From Paraburkholderia sp. BL21I4N1 (GTDB lineage Bacteria > Pseudomonadota > Gammaproteobacteria > Burkholderiales > Burkholderiaceae): a stretch of 64,000 bases of DNA. Shown one piece after another: positions 25,748-35,404 of this stretch. Where the stretch lies: assembly GCF_002973525.1 (NCBI RefSeq), contig NZ_PVEN01000001.1, positions 124,001 through 188,000 of the forward strand, in the 5' to 3' direction. The stretch's first letter is position 1; the number at the start of each line of letters is the position of its first letter. Below the pieces are notes generated by a model. It searched no databases. It was not told the origin of the DNA and saw only the letters and a program-made list of their open reading frames with translations. A program made the translations under genes and the position numbers.

Positions 25748-27901
25748 ATGACGCCACTCCCAGGAATCGTAAAGCCGCTCGAATCCCGGCTCCGCGGCGA
25801 CCCAAGCATACGCGACAACAACCGCAGCGACAGCGCCGAGCCGTTAGGCTCGCTACCCGCCGATCTCAACGACAGCCGCCTGCTGCACGAACTATCGCTC
25901 TCGCTGCTCGAACGTCACGATTTACCGTCGCTCTATGCCAAGGTCGTCGAGACGGCCCGTGTGCTGATGAGCGCGGACTTTGCCAGCCTGCAGATGCTCG
26001 ACATGTCGGCGGGCACGCAGGAACCGCATCTGCACCTTCTCGCGCACAGCGGCTTCACGGCTCACGCGGCCGACCACTGGCGCACGGTCCTGATCGAATC
26101 GACGACCAGTTGCGGCGAGTCGTGGGCCTGTGGCGAACGCGTCGTGGTCGCCGATATCGAACACCACGCACCGTTTTGCGACACGGTCGACCTCGACGTG
26201 TTTCGCGAGACCGGCATCAAGGCCATGCAGTCCACGCCGCTGCGCTCTCGCGACGGCGCTTTCATCGGCATGATCTCCACCCACTGGAGCCGCTTTCACG
26301 AACCCGACGAGCGCCAGTTGAGCCTGATAGACATCATGGCGCGACTGACGGCCGATCTGATCGAGCGTGCGCGGTCGGAAGAGGCCCTGCGTCTGAGCGA
26401 GGCGCGTCTGCGCGCATTGGTCACCGCCACGTCGTACTCGCTTTATCGCATGAGTCCCGACTGGAAATTGATGCGTGCGCTGGACGGCCGCGGTTTCCTG
26501 CGCGATACGACCGATGTCAGCGAAGACTGGGTGCGCAACTATGTCCACGCGGACGATCAACCCAGGCTCCTCGGCGCGATCCAGCTGGCGCTCCAATCGC
26601 GCACCATGTTCGAGCTCGAGCATCGCGTCGCAAAGGTGGATGGCACGTGGGGCTGGGCGCACTCGCGAGCGGTGCCGCTGTTCGACGCCGACGGCAAGAT
26701 CGTCGAGTGGTTCGGTGCGGCCAGTGACGTCACGGCTCGCGTCGAAGCGGAGCACGCGCTCCGTGAGAGCCGCGAAAAGCTGCTCGACGCCGACCGTATG
26801 AAAGACCAGTTTCTCGCCACGCTGGCCCATGAGTTGCGCAATCCGCTCGCGCCGGTTCGACACGGCCTGCAAATTCTGCGATGCGCGGGCGCGGCTGAAA
26901 CATCGTTGCCGATCCTGGACATGCTCGACCGGCAAGTCGATCACATGGTTCGACTGGTCGACGATCTGATGGAAGTGGCGCGCATCAGCAGCGGCGCGTT
27001 GCAGTTGTCGCGAACGGAGATCGACGTCGAAGACACCGTGCGCTCGGCGCTTGAGTTGAGCCGGCCTTTACTCGATCGAGGCGGCCATGCGCTGCGCGTG
27101 CGCTATCCGCCGGAGCGGTTGCACGTTCACGCCGATCAGGTGCGGCTCACGCAGGTGCTGTCGAATCTGCTGAACAACGCGGCGCGCTACACGCCGTCCG
27201 GTGGTCGTATCGAACTGGAGATCGGCCGCGACGAGAACCGCGTGGTGATTCGCGTATCCGACAACGGCAACGGACTCGCGGCAACGGATTTGCCGAAGCT
27301 GTTCCGATTGTTCGAGCGACTCGACGCGCCTCAAGCTAGCGGCGAGGGCTTGGGCGTCGGCCTGGCGCTCGCGAAACGTTTGATGGAACTTCAGGGCGGC
27401 GATATTGCCGTCGAAAGCCCCGGACGAGGTCTGGGGAGCACATTCACCGTTTATCTGCCGATTGTGGAGAAACCCGTACACGTGAAATCGTCCACCCGAG
27501 TAACGGAGCCGATGCGCTTCGAAGGACTTCGCGTTCTTATCGTCGACGACAACGTCGATTCCGCGATGAGCCTCGGCATGCTGCTCGACATGAGCGGCTG
27601 CACGACCCGCGTGGTTCATAGCGGCGCTGAAGCGCTTGAGGCGGTGAAGGTATTCGAGCCACGCGTCGCGGTGCTGGACATCGGCATGCCGGACATGGAC
27701 GGGATACAACTCGCTCGCGAGTTGCGTGCGCGCACGACGCTTGCGCAAACGTCACTGGTTGCGCTGACGGGGTGGGGGCAGGCGGACGACCGCGTTAAAA
27801 CGCGTGAGGCGGGATTCGAGCGTCATCTGGTGAAACCCGTCTCTTTCGAACAGCTTTGCGAGGTGTTGCAGCAATGTGTCGGCAACCTGCCGGCGCAGTG
27901 A
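25748..27901 (+). CDS. Cytosolic hybrid histidine kinase (GAF-PAS-HisKA-HATPase-REC)
   Basis: 717 residues from MTPLPGIVKPL; the frame is open upstream, but those codons are unlike the rest. No membrane helix is visible. Order: GAF (about 45-200), PAS/PAC (about 220-345, ending WFGAASDVTAR), HisKA with phosphorylatable H361 in LAHELRNP, HATPase (QVLSNLLNNAARYT N-box and GEGLGVGLALAKR G-box) and a C-terminal receiver with the acceptor D644 in VAVLDIGMPDMDG. It senses a soluble signal and relays phosphate through its own receiver; no separate partner regulator is encoded next to it. It converges on the RlpA-like gene. Confidence 0.9.
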   Translation: MTPLPGIVKPLESRLRGDPSIRDNNRSDSAEPLGSLPADLNDSRLLHELSLSLLERHDLPSLYAKVVETARVLMSADFASLQMLDMSAGTQEPHLHLLAHSGFTAHAADHWRTVLIESTTSCGESWACGERVVVADIEHHAPFCDTVDLDVFRETGIKAMQSTPLRSRDGAFIGMISTHWSRFHEPDERQLSLIDIMARLTADLIERARSEEALRLSEARLRALVTATSYSLYRMSPDWKLMRALDGRGFLRDTTDVSEDWVRNYVHADDQPRLLGAIQLALQSRTMFELEHRVAKVDGTWGWAHSRAVPLFDADGKIVEWFGAASDVTARVEAEHALRESREKLLDADRMKDQFLATLAHELRNPLAPVRHGLQILRCAGAAETSLPILDMLDRQVDHMVRLVDDLMEVARISSGALQLSRTEIDVEDTVRSALELSRPLLDRGGHALRVRYPPERLHVHADQVRLTQVLSNLLNNAARYTPSGGRIELEIGRDENRVVIRVSDNGNGLAATDLPKLFRLFERLDAPQASGEGLGVGLALAKRLMELQGGDIAVESPGRGLGSTFTVYLPIVEKPVHVKSSTRVTEPMRFEGLRVLIVDDNVDSAMSLGMLLDMSGCTTRVVHSGAEALEAVKVFEPRVAVLDIGMPDMDGIQLARELRARTTLAQTSLVALTGWGQADDRVKTREAGFERHLVKPVSFEQLCEVLQQCVGNLPAQ

Positions 27902-27910
27902 GTTCGGAAC

Positions 27911-27940
27911 CGCCGGGCGGCTACTTGCCGCCCGGCGTTT
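27911..27940 (+). terminator. Hairpin terminator after the hybrid kinase gene
   Basis: CGCCGGGCGG (27911-27920) and CCGCCCGGCG (27928-27937) form a perfect 10-bp stem with a 7-base loop, followed by TTT. It starts nine bases after the kinase stop and overlaps the last codons of the opposing RlpA-like gene. Confidence 0.6.
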
Positions 27941-28529
27941 GCACCGCGCCCGCGCCCGGCTTCACGCTACCGTCGGACTGCGGGACTTCGACCGGCTTCA
28001 CTTCCACCGGCGCGGTGCCGTTCTCTTTCAAGCCGAGTTTATCGGCGGTCTTGGGCGATACATCGACGATCCGGTCTTTGACATAGGGCCCGCGATCCTT
28101 GATCACCACCACCGCACTCGCGCCGGTGTCCAGGTTCGTGATTTTGGCCTGCGTGCCGATCGGCAGCGTCTTGCTGGCGGCGACATTGGACTGAGGATTC
28201 ATCCGCGTGCCGTCGGCCATTTTTTTCGAGTAGAACTTCTTTCCATAGTAAGAGGCTGTCCCTTTGCGAGCTTTGCCGGAGCGATCGAGGGGCGCGTTGT
28301 TCGCGGCCTTGTGGTTCGCATGCGTGGTGTCCACGGTGGACGCCTGTTGTTGTTGCTGCGCAAGCGCGGTACTTAACCCGTCGAAGAGCGCGAGAAGCGG
28401 AAGCAGCAGCAAAAGCAGAAGCAGAAGCGTGCGAAGCTTTCCTCGTCGGCTGTGCTGCGGCGGAGTGAAGTCGGCATCGACGAACGGCGTCGATAACCAA
28501 CCCACCGTGGTATGAAGATTCGTTTCCAT
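27921..28529 (-). CDS. RlpA-like double-psi beta-barrel protein, membrane-anchored
   Basis: 202 residues. One hydrophobic segment made mainly of Leu (LRTLLLLLLLLLPLLALFD, about 33-51) anchors or exports the protein; the RlpA-like barrel follows, with GTASYYGKKFYSKKMADGTRM and SKTLPIGTQAKITNLDTGAS and the catalytic-region Asp in VIKDRGPYV. RlpA-type enzymes cleave denuded glycan strands at the septum, but this protein lacks the SPOR domain. Its role in cell-wall turnover is inferred. Confidence 0.8.
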   Translation of the reverse strand: METNLHTTVGWLSTPFVDADFTPPQHSRRGKLRTLLLLLLLLLPLLALFDGLSTALAQQQQQASTVDTTHANHKAANNAPLDRSGKARKGTASYYGKKFYSKKMADGTRMNPQSNVAASKTLPIGTQAKITNLDTGASAVVVIKDRGPYVKDRIVDVSPKTADKLGLKENGTAPVEVKPVEVPQSDGSVKPGAGAVQTPGGK

Positions 28530-28597
28530 TGCTACTCCTCCTCAGCCAGACGAAAGCAGCCATGACCTGAGTAGCAAAAGTGACGCCTGAAGTCCGC

Positions 28598-29356
28598 TCA
28601 CCACGGAATCGTCTGGTTCTCCCATCGCGTGAATTGTCCCGTTGGGCCGTCCGCACCGAGCAGCGCGACGCGCACCGCCTCGCGAGCCCCTTCCTCCACC
28701 GTCTCCGTGCCCGCATAGCCATTGAGATTGGTTTTGGTGAAGCCCGGAGAAACGGCATTGACCTTGATTCCTTCCGGCTCCAGTTCGAGAGCCATGGCTA
28801 GAGTCAGTGCGTTGAGCGCCGTCTTGGACGCCGGATAGACAGGTCCAAAAATCGCACGGTACGGGAAGGCGGGGTCCGAGTTCGTCGTCAGCGAGCCGAC
28901 GCCGCTCGAGACGTTGACGATCCGGGCATCCGGCGCCCGTCGCAGAAGCGGCAGCATCGCCTGATAAACCGCGAGAACGCCGAACACATTGGTGTCCCAC
29001 ACCGCGCGCATTTCATCGAGCGATACGTTGCTCGGGCGGGTCGTTTTCGCGTACTCCTCGACGGACTGGCCGGGCTGCTTGCTGGTATTCGAAATGGCGG
29101 CGTTGTTGATGAGCACGTCGAGCCGGCCCAGTTCCGCACGAATACGTTCCGCCGCGGCCGTGATAGAGGCCTGATCCGTCACATCGAGTTGAAGCGCGCG
29201 GGCGTCTGGCCCCACCTCGCTGGCCGCTGCTTCGCCGCGCGCCAGGTCCCGCGATCCGACCAGTACCGTGAAGCCGTGCGCCGCGAGGTCCTTGGCGATC
29301 TGAAGACCGATGCCTTGATTCGCCCCGGTGACGAGTGCAATAGGTTTGTCCTGCAT
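28598..29356 (-). CDS. Short-chain dehydrogenase/reductase
   Basis: 252 residues. Classical SDR motifs are visible: TGANQGIG cofactor loop (13-20), NNAA, NVSSG with the catalytic Ser and YPASK with Tyr/Lys. NAD(P) specificity and substrate cannot be read. It lies 56 bases downstream of the next SDR gene and may be co-transcribed with it. Confidence 0.85.
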   Translation of the reverse strand: MQDKPIALVTGANQGIGLQIAKDLAAHGFTVLVGSRDLARGEAAASEVGPDARALQLDVTDQASITAAAERIRAELGRLDVLINNAAISNTSKQPGQSVEEYAKTTRPSNVSLDEMRAVWDTNVFGVLAVYQAMLPLLRRAPDARIVNVSSGVGSLTTNSDPAFPYRAIFGPVYPASKTALNALTLAMALELEPEGIKVNAVSPGFTKTNLNGYAGTETVEEGAREAVRVALLGADGPTGQFTRWENQTIPW

Positions 29357-29412
29357 GAGCCTCTCCTTGTCGTATTGCGTGGCTCGAAGCAGTCGAGCCG
29401 CGCATCATTCGT

Positions 29413-30162
29413 TCAGCCAGCCTCGGCCGCCCACTGTTCGGCATCCGCGCCCGCCGGAATACGCAAGGGCGAAGACGGATCGGTCGCCGCGCGCCACACC
29501 GCTTCCGCGACGTCCTGTGCGTGGGTGATCGGCGACGACGTATCTTGCAGCTGCGCGAAGACGCTCCTGACGAGGCCGGCATAAGCCTCATGGTCGAAAC
29601 CGTGCATGTGAGCGCGCGCGTTGTCGCCGAAACGCGTGTCGGGCGCCCGTCCCGGCAGCACGAGACGCACCCGCACGCCGAACTGTTCGAGTTCCAGCGC
29701 CATCGATTCGGTGAAGGCGTTCACCGCGACCTTGCTCGCGCGATACGCGCCGAGCAGCGGCAAGGCCTTCAGCGTCACGCTCGACGTGACATTCACGACC
29801 ACGCCCGCTCGACGTTGCCGAAACTGCGGCAGCACCGCCTGCGTCAACGCAATCGTGCCGAAGGTATTGGTCTCGAAGACCTCGCGCACCGTCTCGAGCG
29901 GCACGAGTTCGGCCGGTGACGCCGCGCCGAAACCCGCGTTGTTGACGAGCACGTCGATCGGACCTGCGGCCTCGACGGCTGCGCGAATGCTGTCCGGATT
30001 CGTGACGTCGAGCGCCAGCACACGCAGGCGCTCCGAAGCCGGCAGCACGTCGGCGCGCGGCGTGCGCATGGTGGCGATGACTTGCCAGTCCCGCGCGAGA
30101 AAGTAGCGGGCGATTTCGAGGCCGAAGCCGGAAGAGCAGCCGGTAATCAGCACGGTTTTCAT
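29413..30162 (-). CDS. Short-chain dehydrogenase/reductase next to an AraC regulator
   Basis: 249 residues. The cofactor loop TGCSSGFG (8-15), NNAG, NVTSS and YRASK active-site motif place it in the classical SDRs of the oxidoreductase type that act on small carbonyls. It is divergent from the AraC gene, whose start lies 101 bases away, so it is probably AraC-controlled, together with the SDR gene behind it. Confidence 0.87.
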   Translation of the reverse strand: MKTVLITGCSSGFGLEIARYFLARDWQVIATMRTPRADVLPASERLRVLALDVTNPDSIRAAVEAAGPIDVLVNNAGFGAASPAELVPLETVREVFETNTFGTIALTQAVLPQFRQRRAGVVVNVTSSVTLKALPLLGAYRASKVAVNAFTESMALELEQFGVRVRLVLPGRAPDTRFGDNARAHMHGFDHEAYAGLVRSVFAQLQDTSSPITHAQDVAEAVWRAATDPSSPLRIPAGADAEQWAAEAG

Positions 30163-30263
30163 GGAAACTCCGATGATTGGGGTGGGGTGTGCTCATACGA
30201 TAGATCGCCAGCGCCGTACTCGCTACAATCGACAATCCGAATTTCATTGGCAGGAGTCCGGCG

Positions 30264-31181
30264 ATGATCGATCCCTTGGCCGAAGTCGTGACGTTGCTGC
30301 AACCCAGCGCGCGGTTCTCCAAACTCGTCCACAGCGCGAGCCCCTGGCGGGTCAGTCGTTCGGATGCGGGCCAGCCGTTCTACTGCGCGATTCTCGAAGG
30401 CGGGTGCCGCATCACGATCGACGGACACGCGCCGCTCGAACTGCTGTCCGGCGATTTCGTCCTGATTCCCGCGGCATACGGCGTCGCGATCGCCAGCCTC
30501 GAAGCGCCGCCGTCGGGCATCGAGACGTCGGTCCCGGTCGCGCTCGGCAGCGGCGAATACCGGATCGGCGCGCCGGACCGCCCGATCGACACGCGCATGA
30601 TGGCGGGCCACTGCCGCTTCGGCTCGCCGGATGCGTCGCTGCTGGTTTCGCTACTGCCGCAAATCGTGCGCGTTCGCGGCGAGCATCGGCTGGCCACGCT
30701 GGTGCAACTGGTGCGCGAGGAATCGCAGGAGCAGCGGCCCGCGCGCGAGGTCGTGCTGTCGCGGCTGCTGGAAGTGCTGTTGATCGAGGCGCTGCGCTCA
30801 ACGGCGGGAACGAACGCATCGCCGGGTCTGGTGCGCGGACTCGCCGACAGCCGGCTCGCGGCAGCGATCCGTGGCATGCACGAACGCCCCACACACGCGT
30901 GGACGGTGGCGGAACTCGCGAAAGAAGCCGCGCTGTCGCGGTCGACGTTTTTCGAGCGCTTCAGCCGTGCAGTCGGCGTCGCGCCGATGGAATACCTGCT
31001 CGCGTGGCGCATGGCGCTCGCAAAAGACCTGCTGCGCCGCAACGAGGGCCGCGTCGCCGAAGTGGCGCAGCGCGTCGGCTACAGCTCGGCCAGCACCTTC
31101 AGCGTGGCGTTCACGCGGCACGTCGGCCGGCCGCCTGCGCAATACGCGCGTGAGGAACAGGCGGTCGCGAACGACGCGTAA
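30264..31181 (+). CDS. AraC-family regulator with cupin-type sensor
   Basis: 305 residues. The N-terminal half is the cupin-6-type AraC-binding domain (HSASPWRVSRSDAGQPFYCAILEGG), and the C-terminal half has two helix-turn-helix motifs (WTVAELAKEAALSRSTFFERF and VAEVAQRVGYSSASTFSVAFTRHVG). It is divergent from the two SDR genes and followed 211 bases later by an FAD monooxygenase gene, so it probably controls one or both. Confidence 0.88.
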   Translation: MIDPLAEVVTLLQPSARFSKLVHSASPWRVSRSDAGQPFYCAILEGGCRITIDGHAPLELLSGDFVLIPAAYGVAIASLEAPPSGIETSVPVALGSGEYRIGAPDRPIDTRMMAGHCRFGSPDASLLVSLLPQIVRVRGEHRLATLVQLVREESQEQRPAREVVLSRLLEVLLIEALRSTAGTNASPGLVRGLADSRLAAAIRGMHERPTHAWTVAELAKEAALSRSTFFERFSRAVGVAPMEYLLAWRMALAKDLLRRNEGRVAEVAQRVGYSSASTFSVAFTRHVGRPPAQYAREEQAVANDA

Positions 31182-31392
31182 GACGGGCGGCCGGTTCGGT
31201 TCGACCGCCACGAAAACTTCGCATGGCGGGAAACAGGTCATGCGCCGGGCCTATGTCGTGCCCAGCATTAGCCCTTGCGTTCCGTGCCAAAGATTACCAG
31301 GCTGAGGGTACTGTCGTGCATCCGCGCCGCCGTCCGATCGTCGATCACGCTCCGCCACGCCGATGCCCGCCCACTTTTGCGAGGAACTGGCC

Positions 31393-32991
31393 ATGGATTA
31401 TCGCGTTCCGGTTTTGATCGTCGGCGCCGGGCCGACCGGTTTGACACTGGCGCTGACGCTACGCCATTACGGCATCGCGGTGCGGGTGATCGACCGGCTG
31501 GAGCAACCCGCGGACCTGTCGAAAGCGCTCGCGGTGTGGCCGGCGAGCCTGGAACTGCTGAGCAGCCTCGGCGTTGAAGCGGCGTTCGACGAGGCGGCCG
31601 TCGCCATGAGCGCGGTGACCTTCGGCGACGGCGCGCGGCGCTTGGCGCGCGTGTCCATGAAAGACGGCATCGACAGTGCGCATCCCGAACCGCTCCTGCT
31701 GCCGCAGTCGCGCACCGAAGCGATTCTCACGGCGCGCTTTGTCGAGATGGGCGGCGTGATCGAGCGTGGTGTAGAGCTGACCGGTCTGAGCGAGACAGCC
31801 GATACCGTGACGGCCACGCTAAAACAGGCGGACGGCCGGATCGAGGAAGCGGCCGCATCGTGGCTGGTCGGCGCAGACGGCGCGCGCAGCGCGGTGCGAC
31901 ACGCCCTCGATATCGCGTTCGAAGGCGATACGGAACCCGACACCTATCTGCTCGGGGACGTACGTATCGCAGGCGCCGAGCTCGATCAGCACAGCATTCA
32001 CATCTGGTGGCACGACGGCGGCACGGTCGCGCTGTTTCCGTTCGCGCATGACGTGTGGCGCGTAATCAGCCGCCGCGTCGGCCACGACGCGGCGTCGCGA
32101 GGCGACGAGCCGCCGACGCTCGATGAACTCCAGCAGAAGGTGACGCGCCACGGGCCACCGAACGCGACGCTGTCGGAGCCCGGCTGGTTATCGACTTTCC
32201 GCATCAATGAGCGGCTCGCGGCACGCTATCGCGAGGGGCGCGTGTTTCTCGCCGGCGACGCCGCGCATATTCATAGTCCGGCGGGCGGGCAGGGTATGAA
32301 CACGGGCATACAGGACGCGGCGAACCTCGGCTGGAAGCTAGCCTACGTGCTCCAGGGGCGCGGCGAGGCCGCCACGCTGCTCGACAGTTACGAGGCCGAG
32401 CGGCGGCCCGTGGCGCGCCGTGTGATCGACAACGCGGCGCGACTGCTGCATGTCGGCATGGCGCCGCATCCGCTGGCGCGTCTTGCGCGCGACGCGGCGG
32501 TGTCCGTGCTCGATCACCTGCCGGCATTGCAGGAGCGTTTGCGAACCGAGATGGCCGAGACGGACATCACCTATCACGATGGTCCGCTGGTCGCGCTCGG
32601 CGGCGCGCCGGCGCATCCGTCGCGCGGTTTTCCGGGGACGCGTGCGCTCGATCTGCATTGGACTCAGGCCAGCGACGGGCAGCAGCGGACGCTATGGCCG
32701 CTGCTGGATGCACGTCACACGTTGGTCGTGTTTCGCGGCAGCGAGGCGCGGCGTGCCGAAGCCATCGTCGCGCCGTTCGCCGACGCGGTTCAAAGCGTCA
32801 CGCTCGATACCGCCGACGACCCGGCGGGCGACGCGCGCCGGCGCTACGGCTTCGAAGGCGAGGGATGGGTGCTGATTCGCCCCGACCAGGTGATCGCGTT
32901 GCGGGGCACGTCGACGGACGTGACCTTGCTGGAGCGTTATCTCCGGGACGTCGTCTGCTCACGGAGCACCGCCACGCCTGAGTCGTCGTGA
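31393..32991 (+). CDS. FAD-dependent aromatic monooxygenase (PheA/TfdB family)
   Basis: 532 residues from MDYRVPVLIVGAGPTGL, with GAGGAA upstream. The Rossmann motif GAGPTG (11-16), the DG-type motif WLVGADGARSAVRH and the GDAAHIHSPAGGQGMNTGIQDA FAD-binding region (about 290) define the family; a thioredoxin-like C-terminal domain is also present (from about 410). Members hydroxylate phenols or aryl rings using NAD(P)H. The substrate is not known. Confidence 0.88.
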   Translation: MDYRVPVLIVGAGPTGLTLALTLRHYGIAVRVIDRLEQPADLSKALAVWPASLELLSSLGVEAAFDEAAVAMSAVTFGDGARRLARVSMKDGIDSAHPEPLLLPQSRTEAILTARFVEMGGVIERGVELTGLSETADTVTATLKQADGRIEEAAASWLVGADGARSAVRHALDIAFEGDTEPDTYLLGDVRIAGAELDQHSIHIWWHDGGTVALFPFAHDVWRVISRRVGHDAASRGDEPPTLDELQQKVTRHGPPNATLSEPGWLSTFRINERLAARYREGRVFLAGDAAHIHSPAGGQGMNTGIQDAANLGWKLAYVLQGRGEAATLLDSYEAERRPVARRVIDNAARLLHVGMAPHPLARLARDAAVSVLDHLPALQERLRTEMAETDITYHDGPLVALGGAPAHPSRGFPGTRALDLHWTQASDGQQRTLWPLLDARHTLVVFRGSEARRAEAIVAPFADAVQSVTLDTADDPAGDARRRYGFEGEGWVLIRPDQVIALRGTSTDVTLLERYLRDVVCSRSTATPESS

Positions 32992-33175
32992 TGCAACGCA
33001 CGCTCAAATAATCGCAAAAAGTTAATAACAAAGAGGAAAACGTTTGCAACAGGCCTTTCAGCGAATCGACCTCCCGTTTCACTTTGGAGGAGGCTTTCTT
33101 TAATTATTGACCGTAACGAAACTGACATATAGACGCATTAGCGTGCTCATTTCTTGTTCATCGGGTAGTCTCGAA

Positions 33176-34408
33176 ATGCACCCCGCGCTTGCGCAGTTTC
33201 GTCGCCCCGGAGTCACCGCAAGCCCGCGTTGCGCCGGCGATTTGTGTCAGGAATTTCCCGCTGTCGATGCCGCCGATTCAAACTCCCTCGCCATGGAGAT
33301 TTTCTATGCACGGCGTGACATGGGCAGTTTGGCCGTGGTGGAAGGCGATCGCCCGATCGGACTGATTAACCGCGATATTTTCCTGTCGCAAATGAGCAAG
33401 CCGTTTCATCGCGAGCTCTACGACAAGAAAAGCTGTATCGCCTTCATGGACAAGGAGCCGCTCATCGTCGACGCCGACATGAGCATCGAGGCGCTGACGT
33501 TCAAGACGGTCGAGGCGGGCAACAAGGCGCTGTCCGACGGTTTCATCGTGACGCGGCAGGGCCGCTTCGTCGGCCTGGCGAGCGGCTTTCAGTTATTGGG
33601 CGCCGTGGCCGAAGTGCAGGCGGAAAAGAACCGTCAGATCATGCAGAGCATCGAATATGCGAGCGTGATCCAGCAAGCCATGCTGCGTGCTTCGCGCGAC
33701 GCGTTGTCGTCCATGCTGGCGGATGCCGCCCTCGTCTGGGAGCCGCGTGACGTGGTGGGCGGCGACTTCTATCATTTTGCGTCGTTTCCCGATGGATGGT
33801 TCTGCGCCGTCGCCGACTGTACCGGCCACGGCGTGCCCGGCGCCTTCATGACGCTGCTGGCCTCGGCTTCGCTGTCGCAGGCGCTCGAACGGATCGGGCC
33901 GCGCGACCCGGCCGCGCTGCTGGCGGCGGTCAATCGCAACGTCAAGGGTCTGCTCGGTCAGGAGCACGGGGCGGGCGAGTCGCCGCAGTCGAACGACGGC
34001 CTCGACGCCGCGTTCTTCTGGTTCGACGCGCAAGCGCGGCAATTGCATTTTTCCGGCGCACGTATTGCGTTGCACGTTTTGCGGCCCGATGCCGAGGCGT
34101 TCGACAGTATTGCGGGCGAGCGCATGGGCGTGGGTTACGTGGACAGTCAGGCGGACTACGCGTGGGCGCTGAACACCGTTGAGCTTCCGCCAGGCAGCCT
34201 GCTGTTCGTTTCGACAGATGGATTGATCGATCAGATCGGCGGTCCGCGAAAAATCGCTTTTGGAAAGCGTCGGGCGCTCGGCCTCATTGTCGAGAACCGC
34301 GTTCAACCGTTATCCGTCATCTGCGCAGGTCTGCAGCGCGCCTTGGCCGAATGGCAGGGCGCCCAGGCGCGCCGCGATGACGTCACGCTCTTTTTTGCAC
34401 GCGTTTAG
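33176..34408 (+). CDS. siaA: SpoIIE-type PP2C phosphatase with CBS-like sensor (SiaA role)
   Basis: 410 residues from MHPALAQFRRPG. The first 130 or so residues resemble a CBS pair (SLAVVEGDRPIGLINRDIF and KALSDGFIVTRQGRFVGLASG), then a helical linker and the PP2C phosphatase: VVGGDFYHF, VADCTGHGVPGAFMT and FVSTDGLID. In Pseudomonas SiaA a membrane HAMP protein dephosphorylates SiaC; here the sensor is soluble. An earlier TTG (33107) follows a GGAGGAGG site, but its 23 codons look untranslated. It is followed after 8 bases by the SiaB-like gene, and the four genes form one operon. Confidence 0.8.
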   Translation: MHPALAQFRRPGVTASPRCAGDLCQEFPAVDAADSNSLAMEIFYARRDMGSLAVVEGDRPIGLINRDIFLSQMSKPFHRELYDKKSCIAFMDKEPLIVDADMSIEALTFKTVEAGNKALSDGFIVTRQGRFVGLASGFQLLGAVAEVQAEKNRQIMQSIEYASVIQQAMLRASRDALSSMLADAALVWEPRDVVGGDFYHFASFPDGWFCAVADCTGHGVPGAFMTLLASASLSQALERIGPRDPAALLAAVNRNVKGLLGQEHGAGESPQSNDGLDAAFFWFDAQARQLHFSGARIALHVLRPDAEAFDSIAGERMGVGYVDSQADYAWALNTVELPPGSLLFVSTDGLIDQIGGPRKIAFGKRRALGLIVENRVQPLSVICAGLQRALAEWQGAQARRDDVTLFFARV

Positions 34409-34416
34409 GGTAGTCC

Positions 34417-34986
34417 ATGAACATGTTTGAACTCCTCGAACAGGATGCCGCATTCTTTGAACTCGCTCAGCGGCGCAACCTGATTTTTTATCATAAAGGC
34501 TACTTCTCTCACAGCATCGTCGCGGCCATGAGCGAAGTCGTGAAATTGCAACTGGAAGTGGCGGGGGTCAGCGGACCGACCCGGCGCAAATTGTTTTCGT
34601 CGTTTATCGAACTCGCGCAGAATATCGTCCACTATTCGTCGGACTCGCTGGTCGAGGGCGGCGTCGAGGGCGGCGCAATTCGCGAGGGCGCGGTGTGCAT
34701 CAGCACGGAGGGCGAGCGTCATCTGATGCTGTGCATGAATCCGATTGCGACGTCGGCGGTGAGTAGTCTGCGCGAAAGGCTCGAACCGTTGCGCAACATG
34801 TCGTTCGAGGAAATCAAGCAGGCCTACAAGCTGACGCTGCGCGCGGATACGCCGGAAGAAAGCAAAGGCGCGGGGCTCGGGTTCCTGACCATGGCACGCG
34901 ACGCCAGCGCTCCGCTGGAGTTCGCTTTTTATCCGCGTGTGGATGCCCCGGAAACCACGCTGTTTTGCCTCAAGACCATCATCTGA
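34417..34986 (+). CDS. siaB: SiaB-like kinase of a SiaC partner-switching module
   Basis: 189 residues. It has a GHKL-type fold read from the N-box-like SFIELAQNIVHYS (about residues 63-75) and a C-terminal GAGLGFLTMAR G-box. In Pseudomonas aeruginosa SiaB phosphorylates SiaC and opposes SiaA. The gene is eight bases after the phosphatase gene and 20 bases before the SiaC-like gene. Family assignment by order and motif is good. Confidence 0.8.
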   Translation: MNMFELLEQDAAFFELAQRRNLIFYHKGYFSHSIVAAMSEVVKLQLEVAGVSGPTRRKLFSSFIELAQNIVHYSSDSLVEGGVEGGAIREGAVCISTEGERHLMLCMNPIATSAVSSLRERLEPLRNMSFEEIKQAYKLTLRADTPEESKGAGLGFLTMARDASAPLEFAFYPRVDAPETTLFCLKTII

Positions 34987-35006
34987 CCCAGTGACGAGTA
35001 CGCGCC

Positions 35007-35393
35007 ATGGATAATCTTTATATTGCGGCCACGACGACGTCGCCGGAAGTCGATTTTCAATTCGATCAGAACATGCTGACGTTCCGGGGCGAGTCGTATC
35101 CCGAGAATGCGGCCGCGTTCTATGCCCCTATCATCGAGCAGCTGCGCGCCTACCTGGCGGGTAGTCACGACGCCACGATCACGGTCGAGGTCACGCTCAC
35201 GTACTTCAACAGTTCGAGCACGAAAATGCTGTTCAGCGTGTTCGATGCACTGGATCAGGCGGCTTCGGCGGGCAATCAGGTCCTCGTGCGGTGGTTCCGC
35301 GACGCCGAAGACGAAACCATTCTCGAATTCGGTGAAGAATTGCAGGCCGATTTCACGGCGATCCAGTTTACCGATTGCCCGGTGGCGACATAA
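35007..35393 (+). CDS. siaC: SiaC-like (DUF1987) phospho-switch protein
   Basis: 128 residues, typical for DUF1987. The conserved phosphorylation segment is TYFNSSSTKML (65-75), where a Ser/Thr of FNSSS (67-71) replaces the threonine used in Pseudomonas SiaC. When dephosphorylated, SiaC binds and activates the diguanylate cyclase SiaD. Its stop codon is followed within a few bases by the start of the GGDEF gene, supporting the SiaC-SiaD pair. Confidence 0.83.
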   Translation: MDNLYIAATTTSPEVDFQFDQNMLTFRGESYPENAAAFYAPIIEQLRAYLAGSHDATITVEVTLTYFNSSSTKMLFSVFDALDQAASAGNQVLVRWFRDAEDETILEFGEELQADFTAIQFTDCPVAT

Positions 35394-35404
35394 GGACGGT
35401 TACG

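Noticed and set aside
33107..33175. TTG start for the phosphatase behind GGAGGAGG
   Set aside because: The 13-base spacing is long and the 23 codons have atypical use; not excluded, but the ATG at 33176 is preferred.
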